A stretch of 64,000 nt of DNA from Paenibacillus herberti. GTDB lineage: Bacteria > Bacillota > Bacilli > Paenibacillales > Paenibacillaceae. Shown here piece by piece: positions 38,379-47,327 of the stretch. Below the pieces are notes generated by a model, which was not told where the DNA came from, did no database searches, and saw only the letters and a program-made list of their open reading frames with translations. The position numbers and the translations under genes were made by a program. The DNA is taken from positions 474,671 to 538,670 of the forward strand of contig NZ_NMUQ01000003.1 in NCBI RefSeq assembly GCF_002233675.1. Reading direction: 5' to 3'. How positions within the stretch are numbered: the first letter of the stretch is position 1; each line of letters opens with the position of its first letter.

Positions 38379-38503
38379 TTGAATCTTCCTTGGAACCTCC
38401 AGAGCAGCTCTCCTCGGTCAGCAACGGCTGATTCTGGGCTGCATAGGCATTTTGGTCTCATAGCTTAGGCAGATTGAAGAGCTGCTACATTGTTCTATAA
38501 AAG

Positions 38504-38552
38504 AAAGCCGCATCAGGTCACTCCCACGAGTGGGAAGCCTGATGCGGCTTTG
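38504..38552. terminator. Bidirectional terminator between convergent genes
   Basis: Long stem AAAGCCGCATCAGG/CCTGATGCGGCTTT with an inner CACTCCCAC/GTGGGA hairpin, T-rich on both strands. It serves the transglutaminase-like gene and the CvfC-like gene. Confidence 0.8.
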
Positions 38553-38566
38553 TCGGTTAAATGGCG

Positions 38567-39727
38567 TTATTCCGCGCTAGTCTCGCCGGATTCTTTGCGG
38601 CGCATCGCCGTCATCTGCTGCCAAACGGACCCGGCAGCTTCTTCGCCGCGCTGGATGCGCTCCAGCGCCATTTGCGCCTGCAGCTGGATCTCGAATTCGC
38701 TGTCCTCGGCGGCTATTTTCAGCGCCTCCAGGGAGCTGTCGTCGCCGACTTCGTACAGGAAGCGAGCTGCGCGCCAGCGAACGAGCTTGTTGCGATCGGC
38801 CAGTGCAACGATCATCGCGCTAGTCGCAGCGGGATCGCCGAGATCCGACAATGTATCGCCGGCTGTGCGGCGGACGGAGGCGGAATTGTCGCCGAGCGCG
38901 CGGATCAGCAGCGGCAGCGTCTGCGGGCTCTCCTTCAGATCGCCGAGATAAACGACGGCCAGTCTGCGGATGCTCGCGTTCTCATCGCCGAGCGAGCGCT
39001 CCAGCAGCGGCAACGCGCTCTCATCCGATGCGAGACGGTCAAGCGCCGCGTAGCGGCTTTGCCAATCTTCTGCGGCCATGAGCGGCTCGGCTTCGGCTGC
39101 ACTGAGCTGCGGAGGGCGAGCCGCTGTCGTGGCGAGCTGTTCGCCTGGACCGGCAGCAAGCGAAGCCTCTACCAGAGCATCCAGTCGCTCCGCTGTGTAG
39201 GAAGCTTCCAGCTCGCGGACAATCTCGGCGGCAATTTCCTCTGGGTCGCCGTAGCGCACGCCGAACTCCTCAAGCTTGCGCTCGCGGATCATTGTAGAGC
39301 CAGCGGCACGGGTGACCGCATCGGTAAATGCTTGAGGCATCGCCGCACGCGTTTCGCCATCGCCCATTCTGACGCGAATTTGCATGGGGATGCCGCGGAA
39401 CATTTGGACGAGCACATGCGCTTCGCCGAAGCCGTTAGACGCATCCGGCCCGACTGCTGCACCGTCCACTTCCGCTTGAAGCAGCCGCCGTGCCTCCGCC
39501 AGAATGGCGGCCCAATCGGCATTCGACTTGCGGTCGAGTGCAATAAAGTCGGCTGTGCGGAACAGGCTACGGACGCCCGGGATGCCGAGCAGGCTGCGAA
39601 GCGGCTCCGGTGCAGAGTCCGGCTCGGCGGGAAGATAAGTATAACGACGTCCGCGCGGCAACGTCTCATCTACGTTTAATTTCATCGAGTTAGGACTCGG
39701 TGTTGGTTCAATCGAGATTAATTTCAT
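38567..39727 (-). CDS. CvfC-like protein: Nfu N-terminal domain plus HEAT repeats
   Basis: 386 residues from ATG 39727, which has GCAGGAGGAAC upstream; an upstream in-frame start at 39763 lacks a site. The N-terminal ~90 residues (KLISIEPTPSPNSMKLNVDE, GIPGVRSLFRTADFIALDRK) are the Nfu/NifU N-terminal scaffold domain. The C-terminal half (about 215-375) contains PBS-lyase/HEAT-type repeats (SLGDENASIRRLAVVYLGDL, ALGDNSASVRRTAGDTLSDL, ALADRNKLVRWRAARFLYEV). This domain pair is that of conserved virulence factor C of staphylococci and relatives. The biochemical role is not established. Confidence 0.88.
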   Translation of the reverse strand: MKLISIEPTPSPNSMKLNVDETLPRGRRYTYLPAEPDSAPEPLRSLLGIPGVRSLFRTADFIALDRKSNADWAAILAEARRLLQAEVDGAAVGPDASNGFGEAHVLVQMFRGIPMQIRVRMGDGETRAAMPQAFTDAVTRAAGSTMIRERKLEEFGVRYGDPEEIAAEIVRELEASYTAERLDALVEASLAAGPGEQLATTAARPPQLSAAEAEPLMAAEDWQSRYAALDRLASDESALPLLERSLGDENASIRRLAVVYLGDLKESPQTLPLLIRALGDNSASVRRTAGDTLSDLGDPAATSAMIVALADRNKLVRWRAARFLYEVGDDSSLEALKIAAEDSEFEIQLQAQMALERIQRGEEAAGSVWQQMTAMRRKESGETSAE

Positions 39728-39891
39728 TTTTCGTTCCTCCTGCTCAGGGGTAAATAAACGCAAGCTCTATTCTACTAGTGTAGCGCATTCCCTCAGGCGA
39801 TGCGAATTGCATCAGCTTCGCTGGATTGTTATTGTAGGAATAGACTTTTAATCGACTATTTTCGCAGCAGTTTGTGAAAGGGTGAACCAAG

Positions 39892-41121
39892 ATGGCCAAA
39901 TCCAAATTCGGTAACATGGATCCCGTCGCAACGCAAAAGACTTCTAAGCACTTCAAGCGTTGGAGGCAGGAGAAGATATGGAATAGGCAGGATCGCGATT
40001 ATTCTTTTACCGTGCCGAACAGCAAGCCGGATCTGGAATTCCTTCATCATAACCGCACGAAGCCGTCGCTGACCTGGATCGGTCATTCCACTTTTCTGTT
40101 GCAGCTGGCGGGGATTAATATCGTGACGGACCCTGTCTGGGCTGGCAAAATGGCGATGCAAAGGAGGCTTGCGCCTCCCGGGGTGCCGCTGGAGGATATG
40201 CCTCCGATTGATCTGGTGCTGGTGTCCCACTCGCATTACGATCATCTTCATATGAGCTCACTGCGCCGACTTGGCGGCTCCAAAACAATCCTTGTGCCGG
40301 CGGGGCTCGGCGCCAAGCTGCGGGGCAAGGGATTTACGCGTGTGCATGAGCTGCATTGGTGGGAAAGCTACCATTTTCGCGGCTTGAAGCTGACGTTCGT
40401 GCCAAGCCAGCACTGGGCGCGACGTAACCCATGGGACATGAACTCGTCCCACTGGGGGGGCTGGGTCATCCAGCCGGAGCATGGGCTAGATCATCAGCCA
40501 GGCGAAGCTACTCTCCATGGAGTGAGCTCGCATCCGCCTCAGCCTAAGCCAGCTCGCCCGGCCGCGTTCGGAAGTTCCACAGCCGAAGCTCCCGGCGGCA
40601 TAGCCGCAGCAGGAGCAGCGCCCGGCAACGCCGGCCCAGCCGAAGCTCCCGGCGGCATAGCCGCAGCAGGAGGAGCGCCCGGCAGCGCCGGCCCAGCCGA
40701 AGCTCCCGGCGGCAGCGCCGATGCGGACGAAGGCCCGTTCGATCCGTTTCATCCGGATGCTCCGCGCCCGCATGCGGGACGGTATCCGACGGTTTATTTT
40801 GCAGGTGATACCGGGTACTTCAGGGGCTTCGCGGACATTGGCCGCAAGTTCCGCATCGATGTGGCTATGCTGCCGATCGGGGCCTACGACCCCGAGGAAT
40901 TTATGGGTCCGCAGCATACAACGCCGGAGCAGGCGCTTCAAGCGTTCAGCGACACGCGGGCGCGGCTGTTCGTACCGATGCATTACGGCACCTTCAAGCT
41001 TGCGGACGACACGCCGCAGGAAGCTCTGGATCGACTGGAGAATGCGCGCCGCAGCAGCGGGATCGAGGCGGAGCATCTCGTGATGCTGCCCCACGGTGAA
41101 ACCTGGCATATGAATAATTGA
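39892..41121 (+). CDS. Metallo-beta-lactamase-fold hydrolase (NAPE-PLD/UlaG-like) with a repeat insert
   Basis: 409 residues. The MBL metal motif is SHSHYDHLH (HxHxDH), preceded by TWIGHSTFLLQLAGINIVTDP and followed by the third metal His in VPSQHWARR, with FAGDTGY and a C-terminal FVPMHYGTF. Resemblance is to NAPE-phospholipase-D-like and UlaG-like hydrolases; the substrate is uncertain. Between the middle and final metal motifs is an Ala/Pro/Gly-rich insert (about 220-280), encoded by a tandem repeat at 40582-40720, probably a surface loop. Confidence 0.88.
   Translation: MAKSKFGNMDPVATQKTSKHFKRWRQEKIWNRQDRDYSFTVPNSKPDLEFLHHNRTKPSLTWIGHSTFLLQLAGINIVTDPVWAGKMAMQRRLAPPGVPLEDMPPIDLVLVSHSHYDHLHMSSLRRLGGSKTILVPAGLGAKLRGKGFTRVHELHWWESYHFRGLKLTFVPSQHWARRNPWDMNSSHWGGWVIQPEHGLDHQPGEATLHGVSSHPPQPKPARPAAFGSSTAEAPGGIAAAGAAPGNAGPAEAPGGIAAAGGAPGSAGPAEAPGGSADADEGPFDPFHPDAPRPHAGRYPTVYFAGDTGYFRGFADIGRKFRIDVAMLPIGAYDPEEFMGPQHTTPEQALQAFSDTRARLFVPMHYGTFKLADDTPQEALDRLENARRSSGIEAEHLVMLPHGETWHMNN
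40582..40720 (+). repeat. 57-bp tandem repeat coding for an AEAPGGIAAAG insert
   Basis: Two full and one partial copy of a 57-bp unit (19 residues, AEAPGGIAAAGAAPGNAGP) in the MBL-fold gene, at 40582, 40639 and 40696. The period is a multiple of 3, so copy-number change keeps the frame. Confidence 0.85.
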
Positions 41122-41223
41122 AGCCAAATTCGCACATAGACGCGCCACAAGTAAGCCTCGAACGCCCCGGTAGGCAATGCTATACTGAGTAGGATTTGTC
41201 ATTCGACAGGAGGATAAGCAACT

Positions 41224-42291
41224 ATGACTCAATCACCACTTCGCATAGGCATTATTGGCGCCGGAGGTATCGGCAACGTTCATATGGATACATTCAAAAA
41301 GATTTCCGAGGCTGAGGTCGTGGCAGTTACCGACACTTACCTTCCGCTTGCACAGCAAAGAGCAGAGGAACACGGCATTCCTACCGTGCATGAAGGACCG
41401 CAGCAGCTGCTGGAGGACTCCTCGCTCGACGCGGTTGTCATCTGCGTGCCGAATCAGTTCCATGCGGGACTGGCGATCGAGGCTTTGAAGCAAGGTAAAC
41501 ATGTCCTGCTCGAAAAGCCGATGGCAATCAACATAGCGGACGCCCGCGCCATTCTTGACGCTAAACACTCCTCCGGCAAGGTGCTGATGGTCGCGCATCA
41601 GATGCGCTTCAACGGGCTGAGCCGCGCGATCAAAGGAATGATCGATGACGGCAAGCTCGGACGCGTTTACAACGCGAAGACCGGTTGGTGGCGCAAAAAA
41701 GGCATCCCCGGCTGGGGCTCCTGGTTTACTCGTAAAGATATGGCCGGCGGCGGTCCGTTGATTGATATTGGCGTGCATATGCTCGACCTGTCGTTGTATC
41801 TGATGGGCAATCCGCGCCCGGTCAGCGTTTTTGGCACTACTTATGCAGAGTTCGGTCCTCAGCGCAAAGGTGTAGGCAACTGGGGAACTCCGAATTGGGA
41901 CGGTTATTATGATGTCGAGGACCTTGCTACGGCCATGATCAAAATGGACAATGGAGCAACGCTTACGCTGGAAGTTAGCTGGGCGGCTCACTCCGCGGGC
42001 ATAAGTGAAGATCCGTTCATTCACCTGATGGGAACCGAGGGCGGAGCCAGCTATGCAGGCAGCAACGGAACTTATGTCACGCATAATGAAGAAGGAGTCG
42101 TAGAAGAGGGCATCGTTCCGCTCGAGGGCGAGGAAGACCGGATTCTTTTGACTCGCCACTTCCTTGAGTGCGTCGCTTCCGGCAATGAGCCGATCAGCTC
42201 GGCGCTGACGGGCTTCACGAACAATCGCATTCTGGATGCGATCTATGAATCCTCTCGCACAGGCAGCGAGGTCAAGCTTAACTGGAACTGA
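41224..42291 (+). CDS. Gfo/Idh/MocA family NAD(P)-dependent oxidoreductase
   Basis: 355 residues. The Rossmann motif is RIGIIGAGGIGNVHMDTFKK, followed by the family's EKP motif (LLEKPMAINIADAR) and the substrate-side catalytic region GGGPLIDIGVHMLDLSLYL. These enzymes oxidise or reduce sugars, inositols and related compounds; the substrate cannot be told from sequence. It stands alone with AGGAGG before the ATG and a terminator behind, so no pathway context is offered by its neighbours. Confidence 0.9.
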   Translation: MTQSPLRIGIIGAGGIGNVHMDTFKKISEAEVVAVTDTYLPLAQQRAEEHGIPTVHEGPQQLLEDSSLDAVVICVPNQFHAGLAIEALKQGKHVLLEKPMAINIADARAILDAKHSSGKVLMVAHQMRFNGLSRAIKGMIDDGKLGRVYNAKTGWWRKKGIPGWGSWFTRKDMAGGGPLIDIGVHMLDLSLYLMGNPRPVSVFGTTYAEFGPQRKGVGNWGTPNWDGYYDVEDLATAMIKMDNGATLTLEVSWAAHSAGISEDPFIHLMGTEGGASYAGSNGTYVTHNEEGVVEEGIVPLEGEEDRILLTRHFLECVASGNEPISSALTGFTNNRILDAIYESSRTGSEVKLNWN

Positions 42292-42306
42292 GCAGAAGAA
42301 AGAGTA

Positions 42307-42333
42307 GCGGTGGCGCGAGCCGCCGTTTTTTTT
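42307..42333 (+). terminator. Terminator after the Gfo/Idh/MocA gene
   Basis: Stem CGGTGGC/GCCGCCG around GCGA (with a G-T pair) followed by eight T residues. Confidence 0.78.
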
Positions 42334-42433
42334 ACTATTAGTCTATCGGGTCAAATACCGGGTCGGAACCCCGTTCTTTCTCATAGTTTATAAATAGAAT
42401 GTTCATAAACTATTAAGATACGGGGGCTTTAGA

Positions 42434-42916
42434 ATGGGCTCTAAGTCAAGTTCCGGCATTATACTGATTCTGTTTATTCTGCTGGTCATCGTTACCGGTA
42501 TCGTTTCCAACATCGTTTCCAAATTCCCAAGACAATCCGATGTTATTGAGGCACAAGGAGATGTTACCGGAACCACGCAAGGATTCGACATCATCAACAA
42601 CACGAGAAACCACTCCTTTTTCCTCAGGGATACTTATGGAGAAAGAGTATCCCCGACCCCTTCTTTCATCATTCCTCCTAACGGCGGCATAACCCACTTT
42701 GAATTACCGACCAGGGCATTCACAACGACCAGAGTGGCTGCTTTATACGATGTGTATAACGATTTCGGAATAATCGTGGGTTACCTACAATTCACGCTTG
42801 AGAGTTTTTCCGGTATCACCGCAGAAATACTTGGCCCTGAAACGACTGCACCGATTAAGACGCGAAAGGACAACACTAAACGTTATCCGACGTTATTTTT
42901 AACCGACCCAATGTAG
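42434..42916 (+). CDS. Small membrane-anchored hypothetical protein
   Basis: 160 residues not assigned to a family. An N-terminal hydrophobic helix (about 8-28, IILILFILLVIVTGIVSNIV) is followed by a probably extracellular beta-rich domain (DVTGTTQGFDIINNTRNHSF, IIPPNGGITHFELPTRAF) resembling the fold of small secreted or anchored proteins of unknown function. Its base composition is more AT-rich than its neighbours, which may indicate a different origin. The ATG follows CGGGGGC about 7 nt upstream. Confidence 0.6.
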   Translation: MGSKSSSGIILILFILLVIVTGIVSNIVSKFPRQSDVIEAQGDVTGTTQGFDIINNTRNHSFFLRDTYGERVSPTPSFIIPPNGGITHFELPTRAFTTTRVAALYDVYNDFGIIVGYLQFTLESFSGITAEILGPETTAPIKTRKDNTKRYPTLFLTDPM

Positions 42917-42995
42917 TAGATGAGCATGGTTTGTGCTGGGAAGCGGGTGGAGCTCGACTGGGGTGCGGGTGATGCGATTTCAAACGCGGTGTGTT

Positions 42996-43024
42996 TCCCA
43001 CGATCTCAGGATATATGTTATACT
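42996..43024 (+). promoter_or_regulatory. Candidate -10 region for the ABC-F gene with flanking palindrome
   Basis: -10 TATACT at 43019-43024, with no good -35. A palindrome CTCAG...CTGAG (43005-43027) spans the -10. Predicted leader to the start codon is about 160 nt, long enough for a regulated leader as seen with some ABC-F genes. No leader peptide is convincing. Confidence 0.35.
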
Positions 43025-43189
43025 GAGAGAAGTGTGTTTTTTGACATGTCGAGGTTTTTGTCCGAAAGGATATGTTCTCATCATGTCTTCGCCAACGCCA
43101 TCTTCCTAATGACGGTTAAGTTGGTGCATGGGTTAGGGATTGTAGGCGGCTGACCGCCAAACTATAGATGAAGGACGGGATTTCCTAAG

Positions 43190-44818
43190 ATGATCAGTAC
43201 GAGCGGAATATCGCTTCGTTACGGCAAGCGTGCCCTTTTTGAAGATGTGAATGTCAAGTTTACCCCTGGTAACTGCTACGGCCTTATCGGCGCAAACGGA
43301 GCGGGCAAGTCGACCTTCCTGAAAATTCTTTCCGGCGAGATCGAAGCTAACACCGGCGAGGTTCATATTTCTTCGGGCGAGCGTATGGCTGTGCTTAAGC
43401 AGAACCATTTTGAATACGACGAAGTAGCGGTTCTGATGACAGTAATCATGGGACACAAGAAGCTGTACGACGTAATGTCCGAAAAGAACGCCTTATACGC
43501 CAAAACCGACTTCACCGATGAAGATGGCATGCGCGCAGGCGAACTCGAGGCCGACTTTGCAGACATGAACGGCTGGGAAGCCGAATCCGAGGCGGCTGAG
43601 ATGCTGAACGGCCTCGGCATTACGCCGGATGTGCATGACAAGCTGATGAAAGATCTCGACGGCAACCAGAAGATCCGCGTCCTGCTTGCTCAGGCGCTGT
43701 TCGGTACACCGAACATTCTGCTGCTCGATGAGCCTACCAACCACTTGGATATGCACTCGATCGAATGGCTGGAGAAGTTCCTCTCCACTTTCGAAGGCAC
43801 TGTAGTCGTAGTCAGCCATGATCGTCACTTCTTGAACCAAGTATGTACGCATATCGCTGACATCGACTTCGGCAAGCTGCAGATGTACGTAGGCAACTAC
43901 GACTTCTGGTATGAGTCCAGTCAGCTGGCGCTGGCGCTTCATCGCGACGCCAACAAGAAGAAGGAAGACAAGGTGAAGGAGCTGCAAGCGTTCATCCAGC
44001 GCTTCAGCGCCAACAAGTCCAAGTCCAAGCAGGCGACGAGCCGCAAGAAGATGCTTGACAAGATCACGTTGGACGACATTCGTCCTTCAAGTCGGAAGTA
44101 TCCATTCATCAACTTCAAGGGTGAGCGCGAAGCCGGCAAGCAGATTTTGCTTATCGAAGGTCTGACCAAGTCTTTCGACGGTGAGAAGCTGCTGGACAAC
44201 TATACAGTGACTGTCAATAAAGGCGACAAAATTGCCTTTGTCGGCCACAATACATTGCCGAATACGGCTTTGTTCCAGATCATCATGGGCGAGCAAGAGG
44301 CCGATGCCGGCACTTTTCAGTGGGGCATTACAACGATCCAGGGTTATTTCCCGAAGGACAACTCCAAGTACTTCGAGGGTGTGGACATGAACCTGGTCGA
44401 CTGGCTGCGTCAATACTCCAAGGATCAGGATGAGTCGTTCATCCGCGGCTTCCTTGGCCGTATGCTGTTCTCCGGCGACGAGGCTCTCAAGAAAGCGAGT
44501 GTACTTTCCGGTGGCGAGAAAGTCCGCTGCATGCTTTCCAAAATGATGCTGACCGGCGCTAACGTGCTTATTATGGACGAACCGACCAACCACTTGGATT
44601 TGGAATCCATCACTGCACTCAACAACGGGCTCATCGATACGGACTGCACTTTGCTGTTCACCTCGCATGACCATCAGTTCATACAGACGATTGCGAACCG
44701 CATCATCGAGATTACGCCTGGAGGCGTCATCGATCGTATGATGTCTTATGACGAGTACCTTGAGAGCGCTGATGTCAATGCAATGCGCGAGCGCCTGAAC
44801 GCAGGCCAAGGAGCTTAA
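43190..44818 (+). CDS. ABC-F family ATPase (YkpA/YbiT type) with one canonical and one degenerate ATP site
   Basis: 542-residue protein with two fused nucleotide-binding domains and no membrane segments, acting on ribosomes in the family. NBD1: Walker A GANGAGKST, Walker B LLLDEPTNHLD, but the signature reads LDGNQK instead of LSGGQ. The linker between the NBDs is basic (NKSKSKQATSRKKMLDK). NBD2: Walker A is degenerate (GHNTLPNTALFQ), while the signature LSGGEK and Walker B LIMDEPTNHLD are intact. In head-to-tail packing this gives one complete and one crippled site. The function may be translation or ribosome related; antibiotic resistance is not implied. Confidence 0.92.
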   Translation: MISTSGISLRYGKRALFEDVNVKFTPGNCYGLIGANGAGKSTFLKILSGEIEANTGEVHISSGERMAVLKQNHFEYDEVAVLMTVIMGHKKLYDVMSEKNALYAKTDFTDEDGMRAGELEADFADMNGWEAESEAAEMLNGLGITPDVHDKLMKDLDGNQKIRVLLAQALFGTPNILLLDEPTNHLDMHSIEWLEKFLSTFEGTVVVVSHDRHFLNQVCTHIADIDFGKLQMYVGNYDFWYESSQLALALHRDANKKKEDKVKELQAFIQRFSANKSKSKQATSRKKMLDKITLDDIRPSSRKYPFINFKGEREAGKQILLIEGLTKSFDGEKLLDNYTVTVNKGDKIAFVGHNTLPNTALFQIIMGEQEADAGTFQWGITTIQGYFPKDNSKYFEGVDMNLVDWLRQYSKDQDESFIRGFLGRMLFSGDEALKKASVLSGGEKVRCMLSKMMLTGANVLIMDEPTNHLDLESITALNNGLIDTDCTLLFTSHDHQFIQTIANRIIEITPGGVIDRMMSYDEYLESADVNAMRERLNAGQGA

Positions 44819-44835
44819 TTCCTTTTCAATAATTT

Positions 44836-44876
44836 AAGCCGCTGCTTCCTTTTCGAGGAGGCGGCGGCTTTTTTTT
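44836..44876 (+). terminator. Terminator after the ABC-F gene
   Basis: Fifteen-bp stem AAGCCGCTGCTTCCT/AGGAGGCGGCGGCTT, allowing one mismatch, followed by eight T residues. The remaining 44877-45142 shows nothing recognisable. Confidence 0.9.
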
Positions 44877-45142
44877 ATCTTAATAAGCCAATTGATGGCC
44901 TAATTTTGATCAAAGTATAAGAAATCGTTGTCCTACTCTAGTAGCCATTTTGCCGTGGCCAGCTTTATAATAGGGCTATTGGCTTTTTACTGGAGCTCCA
45001 GGTTTAGGGAATGACAGCCACCCTATAAAAAGCGATGGAACCGCTTTAATTTGCATCCATCCGTGATAAGGATATGAACGTGTAACGCATTCGCAGTTGC
45101 CTCAATGAAACTTGAATTTATACAGATAGGAGCTCGATCATA

Positions 45143-47218
45143 ATGACTAACAAGCTCAAACATTCCCCCGTCAGCTCCAAGCTGCCCGTGATGATGCATG
45201 GTGCGGACTATAACCCGGATCAGTGGCAGCATGACCCCGCCGTGCTGGAGGAGGACATTCGGCTCATGAAGTTGGCTGGCTGTAATGTGATGTCGGTCGG
45301 CATTTTTGCCTGGTCAGCGCTAGAGCCGGAAGAAGGCCGCTTCGAGTTCGGCTGGTTCGACCGGTTGTTAGATACCTTCGCCGAGAACGGAATCTTTGCC
45401 TGGCTGGCTACCCCGAGCGGCGCTCGCCCGGCCTGGATGTCGGAGAAGTATCCTGAAGTGCTGCGCACCGGTGCGAATCGGGTTCGCAATCTGCACGGAT
45501 TGCGGCATAACCACTGTTATAGCTCACCTGTTTACCGGGAAAAGGTACGGATTATGAACACCAGCCTCGCGGAGCGCTACAGCTCCCATCCCGCGGTTGT
45601 CGGCTGGCATATCTCTAATGAATACGGTGGAGAATGCCACTGCGGTTATTGCCAGGATGCTTTCCGGGAGTGGCTGAAAGAGCGCTACGGCACATTGGAT
45701 GCCCTGAACGCCGCTTGGTGGGCGACGTTCTGGAGCCACACGTACACGTCTTGGGAACAGGTGGAATCGCCAGCGCCGCATGGCGAGACGATGGTGCACG
45801 GGCATAACCTCGACTGGCGCAGGTTTGTGACGCATCAGACAACGGATTTCTGCCGTGCCGAGATCGCACCGCTCAAAGCTGCCAATCCCGACCTTCCGAG
45901 CACGACGAATTTGATGGATTTGTTCTATGATCTGGACTATCGCGAGCTGGCCAAAGCGATTGACGTTATTAGCTGGGACGCCTATCCGATGTGGCACAAA
46001 GAAGCATCCGATGTCGGCATGGCAACCTGGTTCGCCTTTAACCATGACATATTCCGTACGCTCAAAGGCAAGCCGTTCCTGCTCATGGAGAGCACACCAA
46101 GCTTGACCAACTGGCAACCGATCAGCAAGCTGAAGCGGCCAGGCATGCACCGGCTCAGCTCGCTGCAGGCGGTGGCGCATGGCTCGGATTCCGTACAGTA
46201 CTTCCAATGGCGCAAAAGCCGCGGCTCCAGCGAGAAATTCCACGGTGCCGTCGTTGACCATGTCGGACATGAACATACTCGCGTGTTCCGGGATGTCGCG
46301 GAGCTGGGGCAGGAGCTGGCCAGTCTCGGCGAGCTGGTCGGCACAGGGGTTCCGGCAGAGACGGCGATCCTCTTCGATTGGGACAACCGCTGGGCAGTGA
46401 ACGATGCACAAGGGCCGCGCAACGGCGGGCTGCGCTATGAAGAGACAGTTGTGCAGCATTACCGTGCGCTGTGGGAGCAGGGCGTCCCTGTAGACGTAAT
46501 CGGCTCGGATGATTCGCTGGATGGATATAAGCTGTTGCTGCTGCCAATGGCTTACCTGCTGCGGCAAGATGCCGGAGAGCGGATTGAAGCATTTGTCCGA
46601 GCTGGCGGCACGGTAGCGATGACCTACTGGAGCGGCGTTGTGGACGAGCATGATCTATGCCGTCTGGATGGCTTCCCTGGACCGCTGCGCAAGGCGGCGG
46701 GAGTATGGGCTGAGGAGATTGAGGGCCTGCATGATGGGGAAAGCAATCTAGCCGTTATGAAGCCGGGCAATCCGCTCGGACTTGAGGGCAGCTACCACAT
46801 TCATGAGATTTGCGAGCTGATCCATACCGAAGGAGCCCAGTCGTTGGCCGAGTATGCCGAGGACTTCTATGCAGGACGTCCGGTACTTACGGCGAACAAT
46901 TTCGGGGAAGGCAAAGTGTATTATTTGGCCGCTCGTGTGTCTGATCCGAGCTTCTATGAAGCTTACTACGGAGCTCTTGTTCGCGAGGCAGGCGTGCGGC
47001 GCGCGCTGGACGCAGAGCTTCCTACAGGCGTGACCGCTCAGCTGCGCAGTGATGGAGAGAGGGACTATGTGTTTCTGTTGAACTTCTCCGGTGCGGCGAG
47101 CGAGGTCCGGCTGCAAGAAAAGGGGCTGACGTTCCTCGATTCCGGCGAAGCCGCCAATGATACGATTTCACTTCCGGTTAACGGTGCCGTGCTTCTGCGC
47201 CGGAACGTCAGAGGCTGA
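45143..47218 (+). CDS. GH42 beta-galactosidase
   Basis: 691-residue cytosolic glycoside hydrolase family 42 enzyme. The barrel starts GADYNPDQWQHDPAVLEED and SVGIFAWSALEPEEGRFEF. The acid/base Glu is in WHISNEYGGECHCGYCQ, with the three Cys of a structural zinc site; the nucleophile Glu is in FLLMESTPSLTNW. The C-terminal trimerisation/beta domain follows (about 400-690). It has AGGAG before the ATG. The gene is not linked to a transporter. It hydrolyses beta-galactosides or related arabino/galacto-oligosaccharides; D-galactose release does not feed the L-galactose pathway. Confidence 0.94.
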   Translation: MTNKLKHSPVSSKLPVMMHGADYNPDQWQHDPAVLEEDIRLMKLAGCNVMSVGIFAWSALEPEEGRFEFGWFDRLLDTFAENGIFAWLATPSGARPAWMSEKYPEVLRTGANRVRNLHGLRHNHCYSSPVYREKVRIMNTSLAERYSSHPAVVGWHISNEYGGECHCGYCQDAFREWLKERYGTLDALNAAWWATFWSHTYTSWEQVESPAPHGETMVHGHNLDWRRFVTHQTTDFCRAEIAPLKAANPDLPSTTNLMDLFYDLDYRELAKAIDVISWDAYPMWHKEASDVGMATWFAFNHDIFRTLKGKPFLLMESTPSLTNWQPISKLKRPGMHRLSSLQAVAHGSDSVQYFQWRKSRGSSEKFHGAVVDHVGHEHTRVFRDVAELGQELASLGELVGTGVPAETAILFDWDNRWAVNDAQGPRNGGLRYEETVVQHYRALWEQGVPVDVIGSDDSLDGYKLLLLPMAYLLRQDAGERIEAFVRAGGTVAMTYWSGVVDEHDLCRLDGFPGPLRKAAGVWAEEIEGLHDGESNLAVMKPGNPLGLEGSYHIHEICELIHTEGAQSLAEYAEDFYAGRPVLTANNFGEGKVYYLAARVSDPSFYEAYYGALVREAGVRRALDAELPTGVTAQLRSDGERDYVFLLNFSGAASEVRLQEKGLTFLDSGEAANDTISLPVNGAVLLRRNVRG

Positions 47219-47266
47219 GGTTTATCTTAACCCCATTCAACAGTTAGATCATCCATATCACTTCAC

Positions 47267-47304
47267 AAAGGAACTGTCTGCTCGAGCGGACAGTTCCTTT
47301 TTTT
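47267..47304. terminator. Terminator between the GH42 and gerAB genes
   Basis: Fourteen-bp stem AAAGGAACTGTCTG/CGGACAGTTCCTTT (one mismatch) around CTCGAG, then a run of T on the plus strand. It may also end the minus-strand ger operon, although the minus-side T-tract is short. Confidence 0.85.
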
Positions 47305-47327
47305 GACCCCAATGACTGTATCCAGCA

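Noticed and set aside
38561..39679. 372-residue plus-strand frame opposite the CvfC-like gene
   Set aside because: It is antisense to a clear HEAT-repeat protein, has no recognisable domain, and reflects GC-rich codon bias.
42920..43153. 77-residue open frame before the ABC-F gene
   Set aside because: No ribosome binding site, no domain, and it overlaps the probable ABC-F promoter and leader.
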